From Bifidobacterium rousetti (lineage in GTDB: Bacteria > Actinomycetota > Actinomycetes > Actinomycetales > Bifidobacteriaceae), in NCBI RefSeq assembly GCF_008698235.1, contig NZ_PEBH01000005.1:29532-93531 (forward strand): a DNA stretch of 64,000 nt, in the 5' to 3' direction. This document shows positions 45,943 to 55,125 of the stretch, one piece after another; positions within the stretch are counted from its first letter, which is position 1, and each line of letters begins with the position of its first letter. Made by a program: the position numbers and the translations under genes. The notes beneath the pieces were generated by a model. It was not told the DNA's origin, searched no databases, and saw nothing but the letters and a program-made list of their open reading frames with translations.

Positions 45943-46931
45943 ACGCCGCAACCACCCTGCACGCGGGACCCACGACCGTAGGAAGCCACGCCACAGCCGC
46001 GGCAGGACCGGCCGACCGCCGGCTCCCGGCGATGGTGAGCGTCGACTGCCCTGCGAAGACGAACCTCACGCTCGAGGTCGGCGCACCCCGCGCCGAATGG
46101 GGCGGACGCCACGAACTCGACACGATCTACTGCGCGATCAGCCTGACCGACACCGTCACGGCGGTCGCCAAACCGGCCGGCACCGGTTTCTCGCTCGCCC
46201 TCGCCGGCGAGCATCTGGGCGATCTCGCCTCGTCGTCGGCCGACATGCGCCGCAATCACGCGGTGATGGCCCTGTTCGCGATGGCCGAGGCGGCCGGACG
46301 CGAGCCGGACGTCGCCCTGTCGATCGACAAACGCATCCCCGTGGGCGCCGGGCTGGCCGGCGGTTCGGCCGACGCCGCGGCCACGATCCTCGCGCTCAAC
46401 GAGCTGTGGGGCCTTGACTGGCCGGTCGACCGGCTGCGCGAGGTCGCGGCCACGCTCGGGGCCGACATGCCGTTCTGCGTGGCCGGAGGCTACGCGCGCG
46501 GCACCGGATACGGCGAGATCATCGAACCGATCGACGAGGCGTCCGACATGGCGCGCGCGCTCGACGCCGACGGCTACAGCGGCGCGGTGCTGGTCGGCGC
46601 GTACCGCACGCAGCTGAGCACGCCCGAGGTCTACCGCATGTTCGACGCGGTCGGCGCCGGCGAGGGCGACCGCAATCACCTGCAACAGGCCGCAATCAGG
46701 CTGCATCCGCGTTCCGGACAGGCGATCGAGGCGGCGATCGAAGCGGGCGCGAGGCACGCGTTCATCTCCGGTTCGGGCCCGTCCGTCGTGGCGTTCACAC
46801 CGACTCCGGCGGTGCGTCGGAAGGTGCTCGCGGCTTGGGAACATTCGGGTTCGGTGGACCGGATCATCGCGGCGGAGGCGCCCGCGTATCCCCATATCCA
46901 CCCCCATGCCAGCGTCACGGTTGCACGCTAA
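45939..46931 (+). CDS. ispE: 4-diphosphocytidyl-2-C-methyl-D-erythritol kinase
   Basis: GHMP kinase of the non-mevalonate isoprenoid pathway, phosphorylating CDP-methylerythritol. Of 330 residues, the core starts near 33 (MVSVDCPAKTNLTLEVGAP); the first 30 residues are an extension, and ATG 46032 is an alternative start. The ATP-binding GHMP motif KRIPVGAGLAGGSADAAATI is near 130, GADMPFCVAGG near 180, and the C-terminal SGSGPSVVAFTP near 285. Coupling to ksgA by the four-base overlap favours the 45939 start. Confidence 0.93.
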   Translation: MNAATTLHAGPTTVGSHATAAAGPADRRLPAMVSVDCPAKTNLTLEVGAPRAEWGGRHELDTIYCAISLTDTVTAVAKPAGTGFSLALAGEHLGDLASSSADMRRNHAVMALFAMAEAAGREPDVALSIDKRIPVGAGLAGGSADAAATILALNELWGLDWPVDRLREVAATLGADMPFCVAGGYARGTGYGEIIEPIDEASDMARALDADGYSGAVLVGAYRTQLSTPEVYRMFDAVGAGEGDRNHLQQAAIRLHPRSGQAIEAAIEAGARHAFISGSGPSVVAFTPTPAVRRKVLAAWEHSGSVDRIIAAEAPAYPHIHPHASVTVAR

Positions 46932-46965
46932 GGTATTTTCAGCACAGCGAACGAAAGGGAAGCGA

Positions 46966-47598
46966 ATGGCCGAACAGTATGACGAGCGCGAGGCACGCAA
47001 GGCGTATGTGCGTCGGCGCCAGAGGACGGTGTTCACCATCATCGGCGCGATCCTCGTGGTGGCGCTGGTCATGTCGCTTCTGGTCTCCTTCGGCGTCATC
47101 AAGGTCGACCAGCAGGCCCGCGCACAGTCCGAACCGAACTACGGCGTGGCCGTGCCGTGCGCCGCGAAGAACGAGGACGGTTCGGCGATGGACTGGTCCA
47201 GCAACGCCACCGTGCCGGTCGAGGTGCTCAACGGCACCGATTCCAGGGGTCTGGCCTCCGCGGTGAGCGAGGCGCTCAAGAACAACCAGTTCAACGTCGT
47301 CAACGTCGGCGACTTCACCGCCAAGGACGTCAAGCGCACCACGATCTACTTCGGCGTGAACGCGATCAACCCGGCGTACACGCTCAACCAGTACTTCACC
47401 GACGCCATCATGAAGATGGACGACCGTCAGGACCGTACGGTCGACGTGGTCATCGGCGCCTCCTTCAGCGACCTCAGGAGCGAGAAGGACATCAAGAAGC
47501 AGGGCAGCAAGATCGTCGACATCGAGGGGTGCAAGGCCACGGCGGACATGCAGAAGGCCGGCCTGCCGAAGGCATTCACCCACAAAGAGGTCAACTGA
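46966..47598 (+). CDS. LytR_C-domain membrane protein
   Basis: The 210-residue protein starts at 46966 with GAAAGGGA upstream. A short charged cytoplasmic N-terminus is followed by one membrane helix (about 22-45) and an extracellular domain. Within it, VPVEVLNGTDSRGLASAVSE (about 83-102) through KRTTIYFGVN matches the LytR_C (LytR C-terminal) domain, present here without the LCP ligase domain. Such standalone proteins are common in actinobacteria and may bind cell-wall glycopolymers. Function is inferred. It is 34 bases after ispE, likely in the same transcript, and is followed by a bidirectional terminator. Confidence 0.85.
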   Translation: MAEQYDEREARKAYVRRRQRTVFTIIGAILVVALVMSLLVSFGVIKVDQQARAQSEPNYGVAVPCAAKNEDGSAMDWSSNATVPVEVLNGTDSRGLASAVSEALKNNQFNVVNVGDFTAKDVKRTTIYFGVNAINPAYTLNQYFTDAIMKMDDRQDRTVDVVIGASFSDLRSEKDIKKQGSKIVDIEGCKATADMQKAGLPKAFTHKEVN

Positions 47599-47653
47599 GA
47601 AACTGAAATCAACTGATCACCGCCGAGTGATCGAATGATTCACCGCCTCCTGG

Positions 47654-47686
47654 GGGCCGATCGATCGAACGCCGACCGATCGGCCC
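47654..47686. terminator. Bidirectional terminator between LytR_C gene and pcnB
   Basis: GGGCCGATCG (47654-47663) pairs with CGATCGGCCC (47677-47686) around a 13-base loop that can itself pair. TCAGTCGTTTT follows on the plus strand. The two flanking genes are convergent. Confidence 0.75.
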
Positions 47687-49102
47687 TCAGTCGTTTTCCG
47701 CGGCCCACCGCTTGAGTTCGGCCACGGCCACGTCGTGCTCGACCGGTCCGTTATCGAGGCGGTACTCGAGCATGTGCTTGTAGGCGCGTCCGACCATCGG
47801 GCCGGGCTCGAGGCCGAGGATCGCCATGATCTCGTTGCCGTCCAGATCCGGGCGGATCGCGTCGAAGTCCTCCTTCTCCTTGAGCTCGCGCACGCGCGCC
47901 TCCATCTCGTCCATCGCCGTGGCGAAGATGTGCGCCTTGCGGCGGTTCTGCGTGGTAGCGTCGGCGCGCGTCAGGCGGTTGAGACGCTCGTAGAGGTGGC
48001 CGGCGTCCTTGACGTAGCGGCGCACCGCGGAGTCGGTCCACGGCTCGTCCACGTACCCGTGGAAGCGCAGATGCAGGTTCACCAGCTCACTGACGTCCTC
48101 GACGATGTGATGGTCGAAGCGCAGGGCCTTGAGGCGCTTGCGCGCGAGCTTCGCGCCGACCGCGTCGTGATGATGGAAGCTGACCTTGCCGCCGGGTTCG
48201 AACTTACGCGTCTTCGGCTTGCCGATGTCGTGCATGAGCGCGGCGAGACGCAGCGTGAGATCCGGACGCGGCACCGGGCCGTCATCGTCCGTCTCCAGGG
48301 CGACCGCGCGTTCGAGCACGATCATCGTGTGCTCGAACACGTCCTTGTGACGGTGATGCTCGTCGATCTGCAGCTCCAGCGCGGGGATCTCCGGAAAGAC
48401 GATGCTCGCGAGACCGGAGTCGACGAGCGCCTCGACGCCGGCGCGCGGACGGTCGGACAGCAGCAACTTGGTCAGCTCGTCGCGCACGCGTTCGGCGGAG
48501 ACGATCGAGATGCGCTCGGTCATCGCGCTGATCGCCTCGGCGGTCTCCGGTTCGATCGAGAAGCCGAGCTGGGCGACGAACCGCACCGCGCGCATCATGC
48601 GCAGCGGATCGTCGTCGAACGACTGACGCGGGTCGACCGGCGTGCGCAGGACGCCCTTGGCGAGGTCGTTCGCGCCGCCGAACGGGTCGACGAACTCCAG
48701 ATCGGGCACGCGCAGCGCCATCGCGTTGACGGTGAAGTCGCGGCGAGACAGATCGCCCTCGAGCGTGTCGCCGTACGCGACCTCGGGCTTGCGTGAATCG
48801 GGATCGTACGTGTCGGAACGGTAGGTGGTGACCTCCACCTTGACCTCGGTGCCGTCGGGGCGACGACGCATCGCGCCGAGCGTGCCGAACTTGCGACCCA
48901 TGTCCCAGAAGCCGTCGTGGCCGAAGCGGCGCAGGATCGGCTCGAACTGCTCCGGACGCGCCGACGTGCAGAAGTCGAGGTCGTGGCTGCGCCGATGCAG
49001 CAGCAGATCGCGCACCGGCCCGCCGACCAATGCGAGCTCGTATCCTTCGGCGGCGAACATGCGTCCCAGTTCAATGGCTTCCGGCCATACTTCGAAGTTC
49101 AC
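47687..49102 (-). CDS. pcnB: CCA tRNA nucleotidyltransferase / poly(A) polymerase family protein
   Basis: Adds or repairs the 3' CCA end of tRNAs; this is relevant because tRNA-Thr in this window does not encode CCA. Start is a GTG at 49102 with AAAGGGA upstream. The 471 residues contain the nucleotidyltransferase head (ALVGGPVRDLLL near 25; HDLDFCTSARP near 40, the metal-binding Asp pair), RRDFTVNAMALRVPD near 120, the RNA-binding helices, and an HD domain (HDIGKPKTRKFEPGGKVSFH near 290). The HD-containing form is the actinobacterial PcnA/CCA type. It is divergent from the NUDIX gene, 92 bases apart. Confidence 0.93.
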   Translation of the reverse strand: MNFEVWPEAIELGRMFAAEGYELALVGGPVRDLLLHRRSHDLDFCTSARPEQFEPILRRFGHDGFWDMGRKFGTLGAMRRRPDGTEVKVEVTTYRSDTYDPDSRKPEVAYGDTLEGDLSRRDFTVNAMALRVPDLEFVDPFGGANDLAKGVLRTPVDPRQSFDDDPLRMMRAVRFVAQLGFSIEPETAEAISAMTERISIVSAERVRDELTKLLLSDRPRAGVEALVDSGLASIVFPEIPALELQIDEHHRHKDVFEHTMIVLERAVALETDDDGPVPRPDLTLRLAALMHDIGKPKTRKFEPGGKVSFHHHDAVGAKLARKRLKALRFDHHIVEDVSELVNLHLRFHGYVDEPWTDSAVRRYVKDAGHLYERLNRLTRADATTQNRRKAHIFATAMDEMEARVRELKEKEDFDAIRPDLDGNEIMAILGLEPGPMVGRAYKHMLEYRLDNGPVEHDVAVAELKRWAAEND

Positions 49103-49194
49103 GACGTCCCTTTCACACCTATTTATTTGTCTTCTTATCGCCTACCAGCATACCGTTACCCCAATTGCACACGGACTTGAGTAAGGTGGAAGGC

Positions 49195-50163
49195 ATGATT
49201 ACGCCCGCGGACCTTGCGCGCATGCTTCGTCATGCCGCCCCTGCCGCGGCCAACCATGCCCAAATCGGGTATGAGCAGGACGTGCTGATGTACACGTCCG
49301 AGTCTTCGCCGAAACCTCGGAAACCCCATGATTCCAACGGTTCCGACGCCTATCGTGACGCCGGTACGGACGACGCCGATGACGTTGCCGGCGATGCCGG
49401 CGATGATGACGCCGACGCCGTCGCCGCGCTCATCGAGGAGATCCCCGACGATCTCGCCGGCGGTCAGGCCGTCTCGCGCGAGGAGGTCGAGGCCGCCGCT
49501 CCCCCGTCGATGCCGACGCCGGCGACCGTGTTCGCCCGCGTGCGCGTGAGCGCGACGGTCGGCCGGGTCGAGGCCGCGCCGTCGCCCGCGATCCTCGCCT
49601 CCGGCCCGATGACGCGACGTGGCAACAAGACGGCGAAGCCGGCCGGTCCGACCCCCGCGATGATGCCGCGCAAACGCACCGGCGACGGCCCGACGAAGTT
49701 CGCCTCGCTCGACGCGCAGGAGCTGCCGGTCGTGCGCGAGTACTCCGCCGGCGGACTGGTGTTCGACGAGCGCGGACGCGTGGCGATCATCGCCCGCCAT
49801 TCGCGCAGCGGGCATCTGGAGTGGTGCCTGCCGAAGGGGCATATCGAGAAGGGCGAATCGCCCCAGCAGACGGCCGTGCGCGAAGTGCACGAGGAGACCG
49901 GGATCCTGGGCGAGGTGGTCGAGTCGATCGCGACGATCGACTACTGGTTCACCGGCACGACGCAGCGCGTGCACAAGCTGGTGCATCACTTCGCGTTGCG
50001 TCAGGTCGGCGGCACGCTCACCGTCGAAGGCGACCCGGATCACGAGGCGGAGGACGCCATCTGGGTGGATTTCAAGGATCTGGACGATGTGCTCAGTTAT
50101 CCTAATGAGCGCAAGATCGCATGGTTGTACGCAAGGAAACTGAACAGGCAGGCAGACGAGTGA
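49195..50163 (+). CDS. NUDIX hydrolase with long acidic N-terminal extension
   Basis: Predicted pyrophosphohydrolase of a nucleotide-linked substrate. The ATG at 49195 follows GGTGGAAGG; 322 residues. Residues 1-175 are low complexity, first Asp/Ala-rich (DDADDVAGDAGDDDADAVAA), then Pro/Ala/basic. The NUDIX domain covers about 180-315, with the box GHIEKGESPQQTAVREVHEE, then TGILGEV, near 220. The gene is the first of a run NUDIX - DUF6049 - murJ with four-base overlaps, an order conserved in actinobacteria near oriC. The substrate is unknown. Confidence 0.92.
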   Translation: MITPADLARMLRHAAPAAANHAQIGYEQDVLMYTSESSPKPRKPHDSNGSDAYRDAGTDDADDVAGDAGDDDADAVAALIEEIPDDLAGGQAVSREEVEAAAPPSMPTPATVFARVRVSATVGRVEAAPSPAILASGPMTRRGNKTAKPAGPTPAMMPRKRTGDGPTKFASLDAQELPVVREYSAGGLVFDERGRVAIIARHSRSGHLEWCLPKGHIEKGESPQQTAVREVHEETGILGEVVESIATIDYWFTGTTQRVHKLVHHFALRQVGGTLTVEGDPDHEAEDAIWVDFKDLDDVLSYPNERKIAWLYARKLNRQADE

Positions 50164-52481
50164 ACCGATTCATCACCCTCCGTCGACGCACGATCGCACG
50201 GTGGCGGGGCCTCGCCGGCCTCCTCATCGTCCTCGCGTTCCTGACCGGTCTCGTCGTCGGACCGGTGTCCCCCGCGCAGGCCGACGACGTCTCCGCCACG
50301 GACGGCACGAGCTCCACGGCCGATACGACGACGACCGAGACAACGGCCGCCGACGCCAAGACGATCATCACGCTGGAAGCCGCCACGGCGGTCGTCACGG
50401 CTACGTCCGGCTACCATCTGACCGCCACGATCACCAACACCGGCGAGAGCGCATGGCAGGCGGGCAAGCTGACGCTGTCCGTCAATCCGCAGTACACGTT
50501 CATCTCGCGCACCGACATGCAGGAGTGGGCGCAGGCGGAGAACCGCATCCCCACGCCGTATGTCCTCGGATCGGTCGACACGCCGTCGATCGATCCCGGA
50601 AAGTCCGTCACGATGACGGTCGACGTGCCGGCCGAGACGGACGCGCTCAAGCGCATGACCAGCTGGGGGCCGAAGCCGCTGCTTGTCGACTACACGCCCG
50701 GCGCGGCAGACGCACAGGCGGACGGCGCGCAGCTGCGCACCTTCCTCACGCGATCGGCGAGCGGACTGAACACCGCGGCCACGCCCGCGATGAAGATCAC
50801 CGTCGCGATGCCGCTGACCAGCTCGCATTGGACGACCGACGACGCCGCGCTGGAAGGACTCGTCACCGGCGAATCCGGGGCGACGAACGGCACCACCGGC
50901 AAGACGGCGGGCGACGCGAACACGAACGCGCAATCAAACACGCAATCAAACGCGGACGGCACCGGCGCCAACGCGCCCAACGCGGCCACGCTCGATCAGG
51001 ACCACATCCGCTTCGATCGCACGCTCGCGCAGACGCTGGCCAAGCACAGCGGCCTCGAGACCATCGCCGACCCCACGTACCTCGACGCGCTGGCCGCTCC
51101 CCCGCAGGTGAACGCGGTCATGCAGCCGGCCGACTTCGACATCACCACCTACGCGGCGAGCGCGAACGAACAGCTCTACACGATGGCCGGCGTGGATGTG
51201 AGCGCGTGGAACGCGGACGCGGCGATCGCGCATTACCGCAACGCGATCGGCGACCAGCAGGCGTCGACCAGGACCATCGCATGGCAGGGCAACGGCAAAT
51301 GGACGCTGCAGGCCCTGACCGACGCCAAGCGGCAGGGGTACGACACGGTCATCGCCACGCATGACTTCGAATCGACATCCTCCAGCACCGTGCACACCGG
51401 CACCACCGTCGTGCCGACCGACGCCGGCGACGTGACCGTGCTCGTCGAACAGCGCGAGCTGAGCAACCTCATCAAGGGCACGGCCACCAACCGCAAGGCG
51501 ACGGCCGAGACCAGCGAGGCCGGGCGCATCGCCCGATTCGTCGCGCAGAGCGCGTTCTACCAGATGGAGCAGCCGTACACCGACCGCAATCTTCTGGTCT
51601 GCTTCGGCGCGGACGAGGCCGCGGGCACCGTGGACGCGTTCATGACCGCGATCGAACAGTCGACGTGGCTGCAGCTGACCGATCTCGACACGCTCGCCAA
51701 GGCCGAGCCGCATGCGAGCGGCGACACCGCGAAATCGCAGGTGCCGGGCGAGTCGAAGCTCTCCGACGAGGCGATCACCGATCTCACCAACACGCTCAAC
51801 GCGCTGGCCGGCAGTCATAGCGACATCCTGCGATTCCGCGACGCGATCCTCGACAGCGAGTCCGGCGCGGGCTCCGGCGCGGGCAAATCGACCGCAAACA
51901 CCGGTAGCGCGAAACTCCCCGACGGCGGCCCGTCGCAATGGATCGACACGATTCTCGCCGCGCACAACCAGCTCGCCCTGCACGCGCTCGCCCCGGACGG
52001 CGGCAGCGCGGGCGTGCAGGACGCGGCGGCGACCGTCTCCGCCGGCGCGAGGAAACTCTCCGACGACCTGCTCGGCGGCGTGCATCTGACGCCGTCCGAA
52101 GCGGTCACGATGGTCTCGGAGACCGCGTCGATGCCGGTCACGATCAGCAACACCACCGCGTATCCGGTCACGATCCGTATCTCGTCGATCACCGATTCGC
52201 CGGAGATCGCCACCTCGCGCATCAACACGGTGACGATCGCGCCGCGTTCCGAATCGCAGGTCACGTTCACGCTGCGCGCCGCGACCTCCGGGTCGACGAC
52301 CGCGCATGTGACGCTGCTGGATCGCACCGATCAGGCGTTCGGCCTGTCGCAGAACACGCCGATCACCTGCGTGCTGAAGATCAGCGACAAGACCGGATTC
52401 ATCATCATCGCACTGGCCGTCCTGCTGGGCGTGCTCGGCCTGTGGCGCCAGTTCAACCGCAAGAAGGACCCCGACGAATGA
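50160..52481 (+). CDS. DUF6049 family secreted/membrane protein upstream of murJ
   Basis: Large conserved actinobacterial protein of unknown function that is routinely encoded just before murJ. I use the GTG at 50160 overlapping the NUDIX stop (GTGA); an in-frame ATG at 50121 would lie inside the NUDIX gene. The 773 residues begin with a signal sequence (RRRTIARWRGLAGLLIVLAF, cleavage after SPAQA near 43). A long extracellular region follows, with Ig-like parts at the start (TLEAATAVVTATSGYHLTAT) and end (MPVTISNTTAYPVTIRISS). One C-terminal helix (FIIIALAVLLGVLGLW) and a basic tail finish it. Its stop overlaps the murJ start by four bases, so the two probably act together in the envelope. 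Confidence 0.85.
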   Translation: MNRFITLRRRTIARWRGLAGLLIVLAFLTGLVVGPVSPAQADDVSATDGTSSTADTTTTETTAADAKTIITLEAATAVVTATSGYHLTATITNTGESAWQAGKLTLSVNPQYTFISRTDMQEWAQAENRIPTPYVLGSVDTPSIDPGKSVTMTVDVPAETDALKRMTSWGPKPLLVDYTPGAADAQADGAQLRTFLTRSASGLNTAATPAMKITVAMPLTSSHWTTDDAALEGLVTGESGATNGTTGKTAGDANTNAQSNTQSNADGTGANAPNAATLDQDHIRFDRTLAQTLAKHSGLETIADPTYLDALAAPPQVNAVMQPADFDITTYAASANEQLYTMAGVDVSAWNADAAIAHYRNAIGDQQASTRTIAWQGNGKWTLQALTDAKRQGYDTVIATHDFESTSSSTVHTGTTVVPTDAGDVTVLVEQRELSNLIKGTATNRKATAETSEAGRIARFVAQSAFYQMEQPYTDRNLLVCFGADEAAGTVDAFMTAIEQSTWLQLTDLDTLAKAEPHASGDTAKSQVPGESKLSDEAITDLTNTLNALAGSHSDILRFRDAILDSESGAGSGAGKSTANTGSAKLPDGGPSQWIDTILAAHNQLALHALAPDGGSAGVQDAAATVSAGARKLSDDLLGGVHLTPSEAVTMVSETASMPVTISNTTAYPVTIRISSITDSPEIATSRINTVTIAPRSESQVTFTLRAATSGSTTAHVTLLDRTDQAFGLSQNTPITCVLKISDKTGFIIIALAVLLGVLGLWRQFNRKKDPDE

Positions 52482-54247
52482 GTTCCAACGTCGGCCGCAA
52501 CTCCCTGATCATGGCGTCGGGGACGATGGCCTCCCGCATCACCGGGCAGATCCGCACGATCCTGCTCGCCGCGTGCCTCGGCACCACCGGCATCGCCGCG
52601 AACGCCTACCAGACCGGCGCGATGATCCCTCAGGTGCTGTTCACCGTGATCTCCGGCGGCATTTTCAACGCGGTGCTCGTGCCGCAGATCGTGCGCACGT
52701 TCAAGGAGCATGACGCGCAGGAGCGGCTCAACAAGCTCATCACGCTCGCCATCGTGATCCTCACGACGATGACGCTGCTGATGATGGCCGCGACCCCGCT
52801 GCTGACGATGCTGTACCTCAACTCCAGCTGGAACGAGGCGCAGCGTGCGCTCGTCAACGCGTTCACGCTGTGGTGCATGCCGCAGATCCTGTTCTACGGC
52901 CTGTACACGGTGATCGGCCAGATCCTCGCCGCGAAGGACAACTTCACGATGTACGCGTGGAGCTCGGTCGGCGCGAACGTGATCAGCTGCGCGGGCTTCG
53001 CCGCGTTCCTGGTGATGTTCGGCCCGGCCAGCCGCCAGCCGCTCGAGTTCTGGACCGAGGACAAGATCTTCCTGACCGCCGGCACATGGACGCTGGGCGT
53101 CGCGTTCCAGGCGCTGATCCTGTTCGTGCCGCTGGTGCGCACCGGCATCCGCTATCGCCCGCAATGGGGTGTCTCCGGCATCGGACTGAAGTCGATGGGC
53201 CCGGTGGCCGCGTGGAGCATGGGCGTGATGGGCCTGCAGGAGATCACGAACATCATCAACGCGCGCATCTCCAACGGCGCGCCGTTCGCCGGCGGCGACC
53301 TGTACGGCATCGCGGGCAACGGCTCGTACCAGAACGCGTTCACGCTGTACATCCTGCCGTATTCGCTGATCGCCGTGTCGGTGGCGACCGCGATCTTCCC
53401 GAAGATCTCGCGCGCGGTGGCCGACCGGAACATCGACGAGGCGCGCACCGACCTGAGTGGCGCCCTGCGCAACGTCACCGTGATGATGATGTACTTCGCG
53501 ATGGCGATCATCGTGATGCCGGTGCCGATCACGATCGCGCTGCTGCCGAGCGTCAGCGTGCCCGAGGCGCAGCTGATCGCCGGCCCGATGATCGCGCTGT
53601 CGTTCGGCCTGCCGTTCACCAGCGCCTACCTGCTCATCCAGCGCACGTTCTACGCGTTCGAGGATGGCAAGCACCCGTTCCTGTTCCAGCTGATGGCCAA
53701 CGTGATTCAGGTCGTGATTGAGCTGTGCATCGCCGCGTTCGCGCCGCCGCGGTTCTGGACGGCCGGTATCGCGGTGGCGATCACGCTCAGCTACATCCTG
53801 AGCTTCCCGTCGCTGGTGCTCATGCTGCGACGCCGCTTCGGCGGGCATCTGGATGGCCGACGCATCACGGTCACGTTCCTCAAGACGTTCGTGGCCGCTC
53901 TCGTGGCGGGTGTTGCGGCATGGCTGCTCACCGATCCGGTGATGGGTCTGCTGGGGGCCGACATCGCCCGCGGGCGACTGGGCTGGGTGCACGCGTTCGT
54001 CTTCTGCGTGATCATGACCGTCGTCACCGCGCTCATCTACGCCGTGATGCTCGTCGTACTGCGCTGCGGCGAATTCACCGACCTCCTCGGCGGTGTCTTA
54101 CGCCGGTTGGGGCTTGGAGGGCGACTCGGGCTTAGCGGGCGATTCGGGCTTGGCGGGCGATTCGGGCTTGGCGGGCGATTCGGGCTTGGCGGGCGACTTC
54201 CCAACCCCTTCCGCACCCCGCGCCCCCCGCATCACCGCCGCCAGTAA
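52478..54247 (+). CDS. murJ: Lipid II flippase MurJ (MviN) with repeat-encoded C-terminal tail
   Basis: Flips the peptidoglycan precursor lipid II to the outer face of the membrane. From ATG 52478 it has 589 residues with 13-14 membrane helices. RNSLIMASGTMASRITGQIR at 7-26 and YQTGAMIPQVLFTVISGGIF near 44 are typical. The last 50 residues (LGLGGRLGLSGRFGLGGRFG ...) are encoded by five near-identical 15-base DNA repeats (about 54115-54200) and end in RTPRPPHHRRQ. Mycobacterial MviN carries a fused pseudokinase; here that function is probably the separate pseudokinase gene at 61326, displaced 7 kb by inserted genes. Confidence 0.94.
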   Translation: MSSNVGRNSLIMASGTMASRITGQIRTILLAACLGTTGIAANAYQTGAMIPQVLFTVISGGIFNAVLVPQIVRTFKEHDAQERLNKLITLAIVILTTMTLLMMAATPLLTMLYLNSSWNEAQRALVNAFTLWCMPQILFYGLYTVIGQILAAKDNFTMYAWSSVGANVISCAGFAAFLVMFGPASRQPLEFWTEDKIFLTAGTWTLGVAFQALILFVPLVRTGIRYRPQWGVSGIGLKSMGPVAAWSMGVMGLQEITNIINARISNGAPFAGGDLYGIAGNGSYQNAFTLYILPYSLIAVSVATAIFPKISRAVADRNIDEARTDLSGALRNVTVMMMYFAMAIIVMPVPITIALLPSVSVPEAQLIAGPMIALSFGLPFTSAYLLIQRTFYAFEDGKHPFLFQLMANVIQVVIELCIAAFAPPRFWTAGIAVAITLSYILSFPSLVLMLRRRFGGHLDGRRITVTFLKTFVAALVAGVAAWLLTDPVMGLLGADIARGRLGWVHAFVFCVIMTVVTALIYAVMLVVLRCGEFTDLLGGVLRRLGLGGRLGLSGRFGLGGRFGLGGRFGLGGRLPNPFRTPRPPHHRRQ

Positions 54248-54254
54248 GGCATTT

Positions 54255-54518
54255 TGTCACAACACGTATATCAATCGTTTGCCGTGTACGTTGTGACAAG
54301 AATCCTTGTCACAACGCGATGGGATCGCCCCGATTCGCGCGTTGTGACACGAATCCTCGCGATCGGACTCGCAACGCCGAATCACTCACCATCACAAAAG
54401 CCCGGAATTCCGCCATTCTTGCGACTCCGCCCCCGAGGCTACCTGCGCCCATCCCGCCCGATTCTTGTCACAACACGCGAAAACCATCCAAATCATCACG
54501 TTGTGACAATCCTCAATC
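54255..54518. repeat. Palindromic repeat element, TGTCACAACG family, copy 2
   Basis: Inverted pairs start at 54255/54289, 54307/54340 and 54476/54509, with the same 33-34-base arm spacing and 51-52-base unit spacing as copy 1 at 3218. The core between the second and third pairs contains CCCGGAATTCCGCCATTCTTG, closely matching the core of copy 1. The right side has one pair instead of two. It starts eight bases after the murJ stop and reaches the end of the next gene, filling the whole gap. Confidence 0.92.
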
Positions 54519-54945
54519 ACCGATCGCGCGATTCGGCCCGGCGCAGACGCTCCTCGAGATAGTGGATGTAATGGATCTGCTGTTCGATGAGCACATCACG
54601 CGGATCGGCGGGCACGGTGCCAACACCGGCATCCGCTCCAGAGGCCACGGGACGCTCGGCGTCCGACAAACCAGGCGACGACTTACGCGGGCGGCCTGCG
54701 GGCAAGGCCGGCACACACGCATCAGTACGCCACCGGGCGATCGCACGCTCGATGCGCTTGTACCCGATCAGTTTCGGATCCAATCCGGCCTCACGGAACA
54801 CATCCACCGGATGCTCGCCCGACTGATACCGACGCATGCACTCCTCGCGGAACCAATCCGCGTACACGATCCTCGACCGCGACACCGCGGCCACCGCCGG
54901 CAACGACCGCAGATACGCCACCAGCTCCTCGGACAACGCAGCCAC
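54517..54945 (-). CDS. Small HTH-domain protein, function unknown
   Basis: The 142-residue product starts from a GTG at 54945 preceded by GGGGG. Residues 1-80 look like a DNA-binding helix-turn-helix region (RSRIVYADWFREECMRRYQS, then HPVDVFREAGLDPKLIGYKR). A disordered Pro/Gly/Ala linker follows, then a C-terminal coiled segment (IEQQIHYIHYLEERLRRAES). The pattern of HTH, linker and short coiled coil resembles the accessory OrfA-type or HTH proteins found beside mobile elements and surface-protein genes in bifidobacteria. No transposase is present. Its 3' end abuts the TGTCACAACG element. Confidence 0.7.
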   Translation of the reverse strand: MAALSEELVAYLRSLPAVAAVSRSRIVYADWFREECMRRYQSGEHPVDVFREAGLDPKLIGYKRIERAIARWRTDACVPALPAGRPRKSSPGLSDAERPVASGADAGVGTVPADPRDVLIEQQIHYIHYLEERLRRAESRDR

Positions 54946-55125
54946 AAGAACCCCCGAGAATACATCAAAGCCACCGCAACCGCGGTGACATATAACAGCA
55001 CCAACGAAAAGGTCCCGGCCATTCCCTCCGGAATGACCAGGACCCCTACAACAGCGACGACACATCACCGAGGCATCGACTCAGCGGACAGCGATTGCCG
55101 TGGGAACGACGCCTCGTGTGACAGC

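Noticed and set aside
54517..54945. Insertion sequence at the murJ side of the island
   Set aside because: The HTH protein resembles accessory proteins of mobile elements, but there is no transposase gene, no terminal inverted repeat pair bounding it and no visible target duplication.
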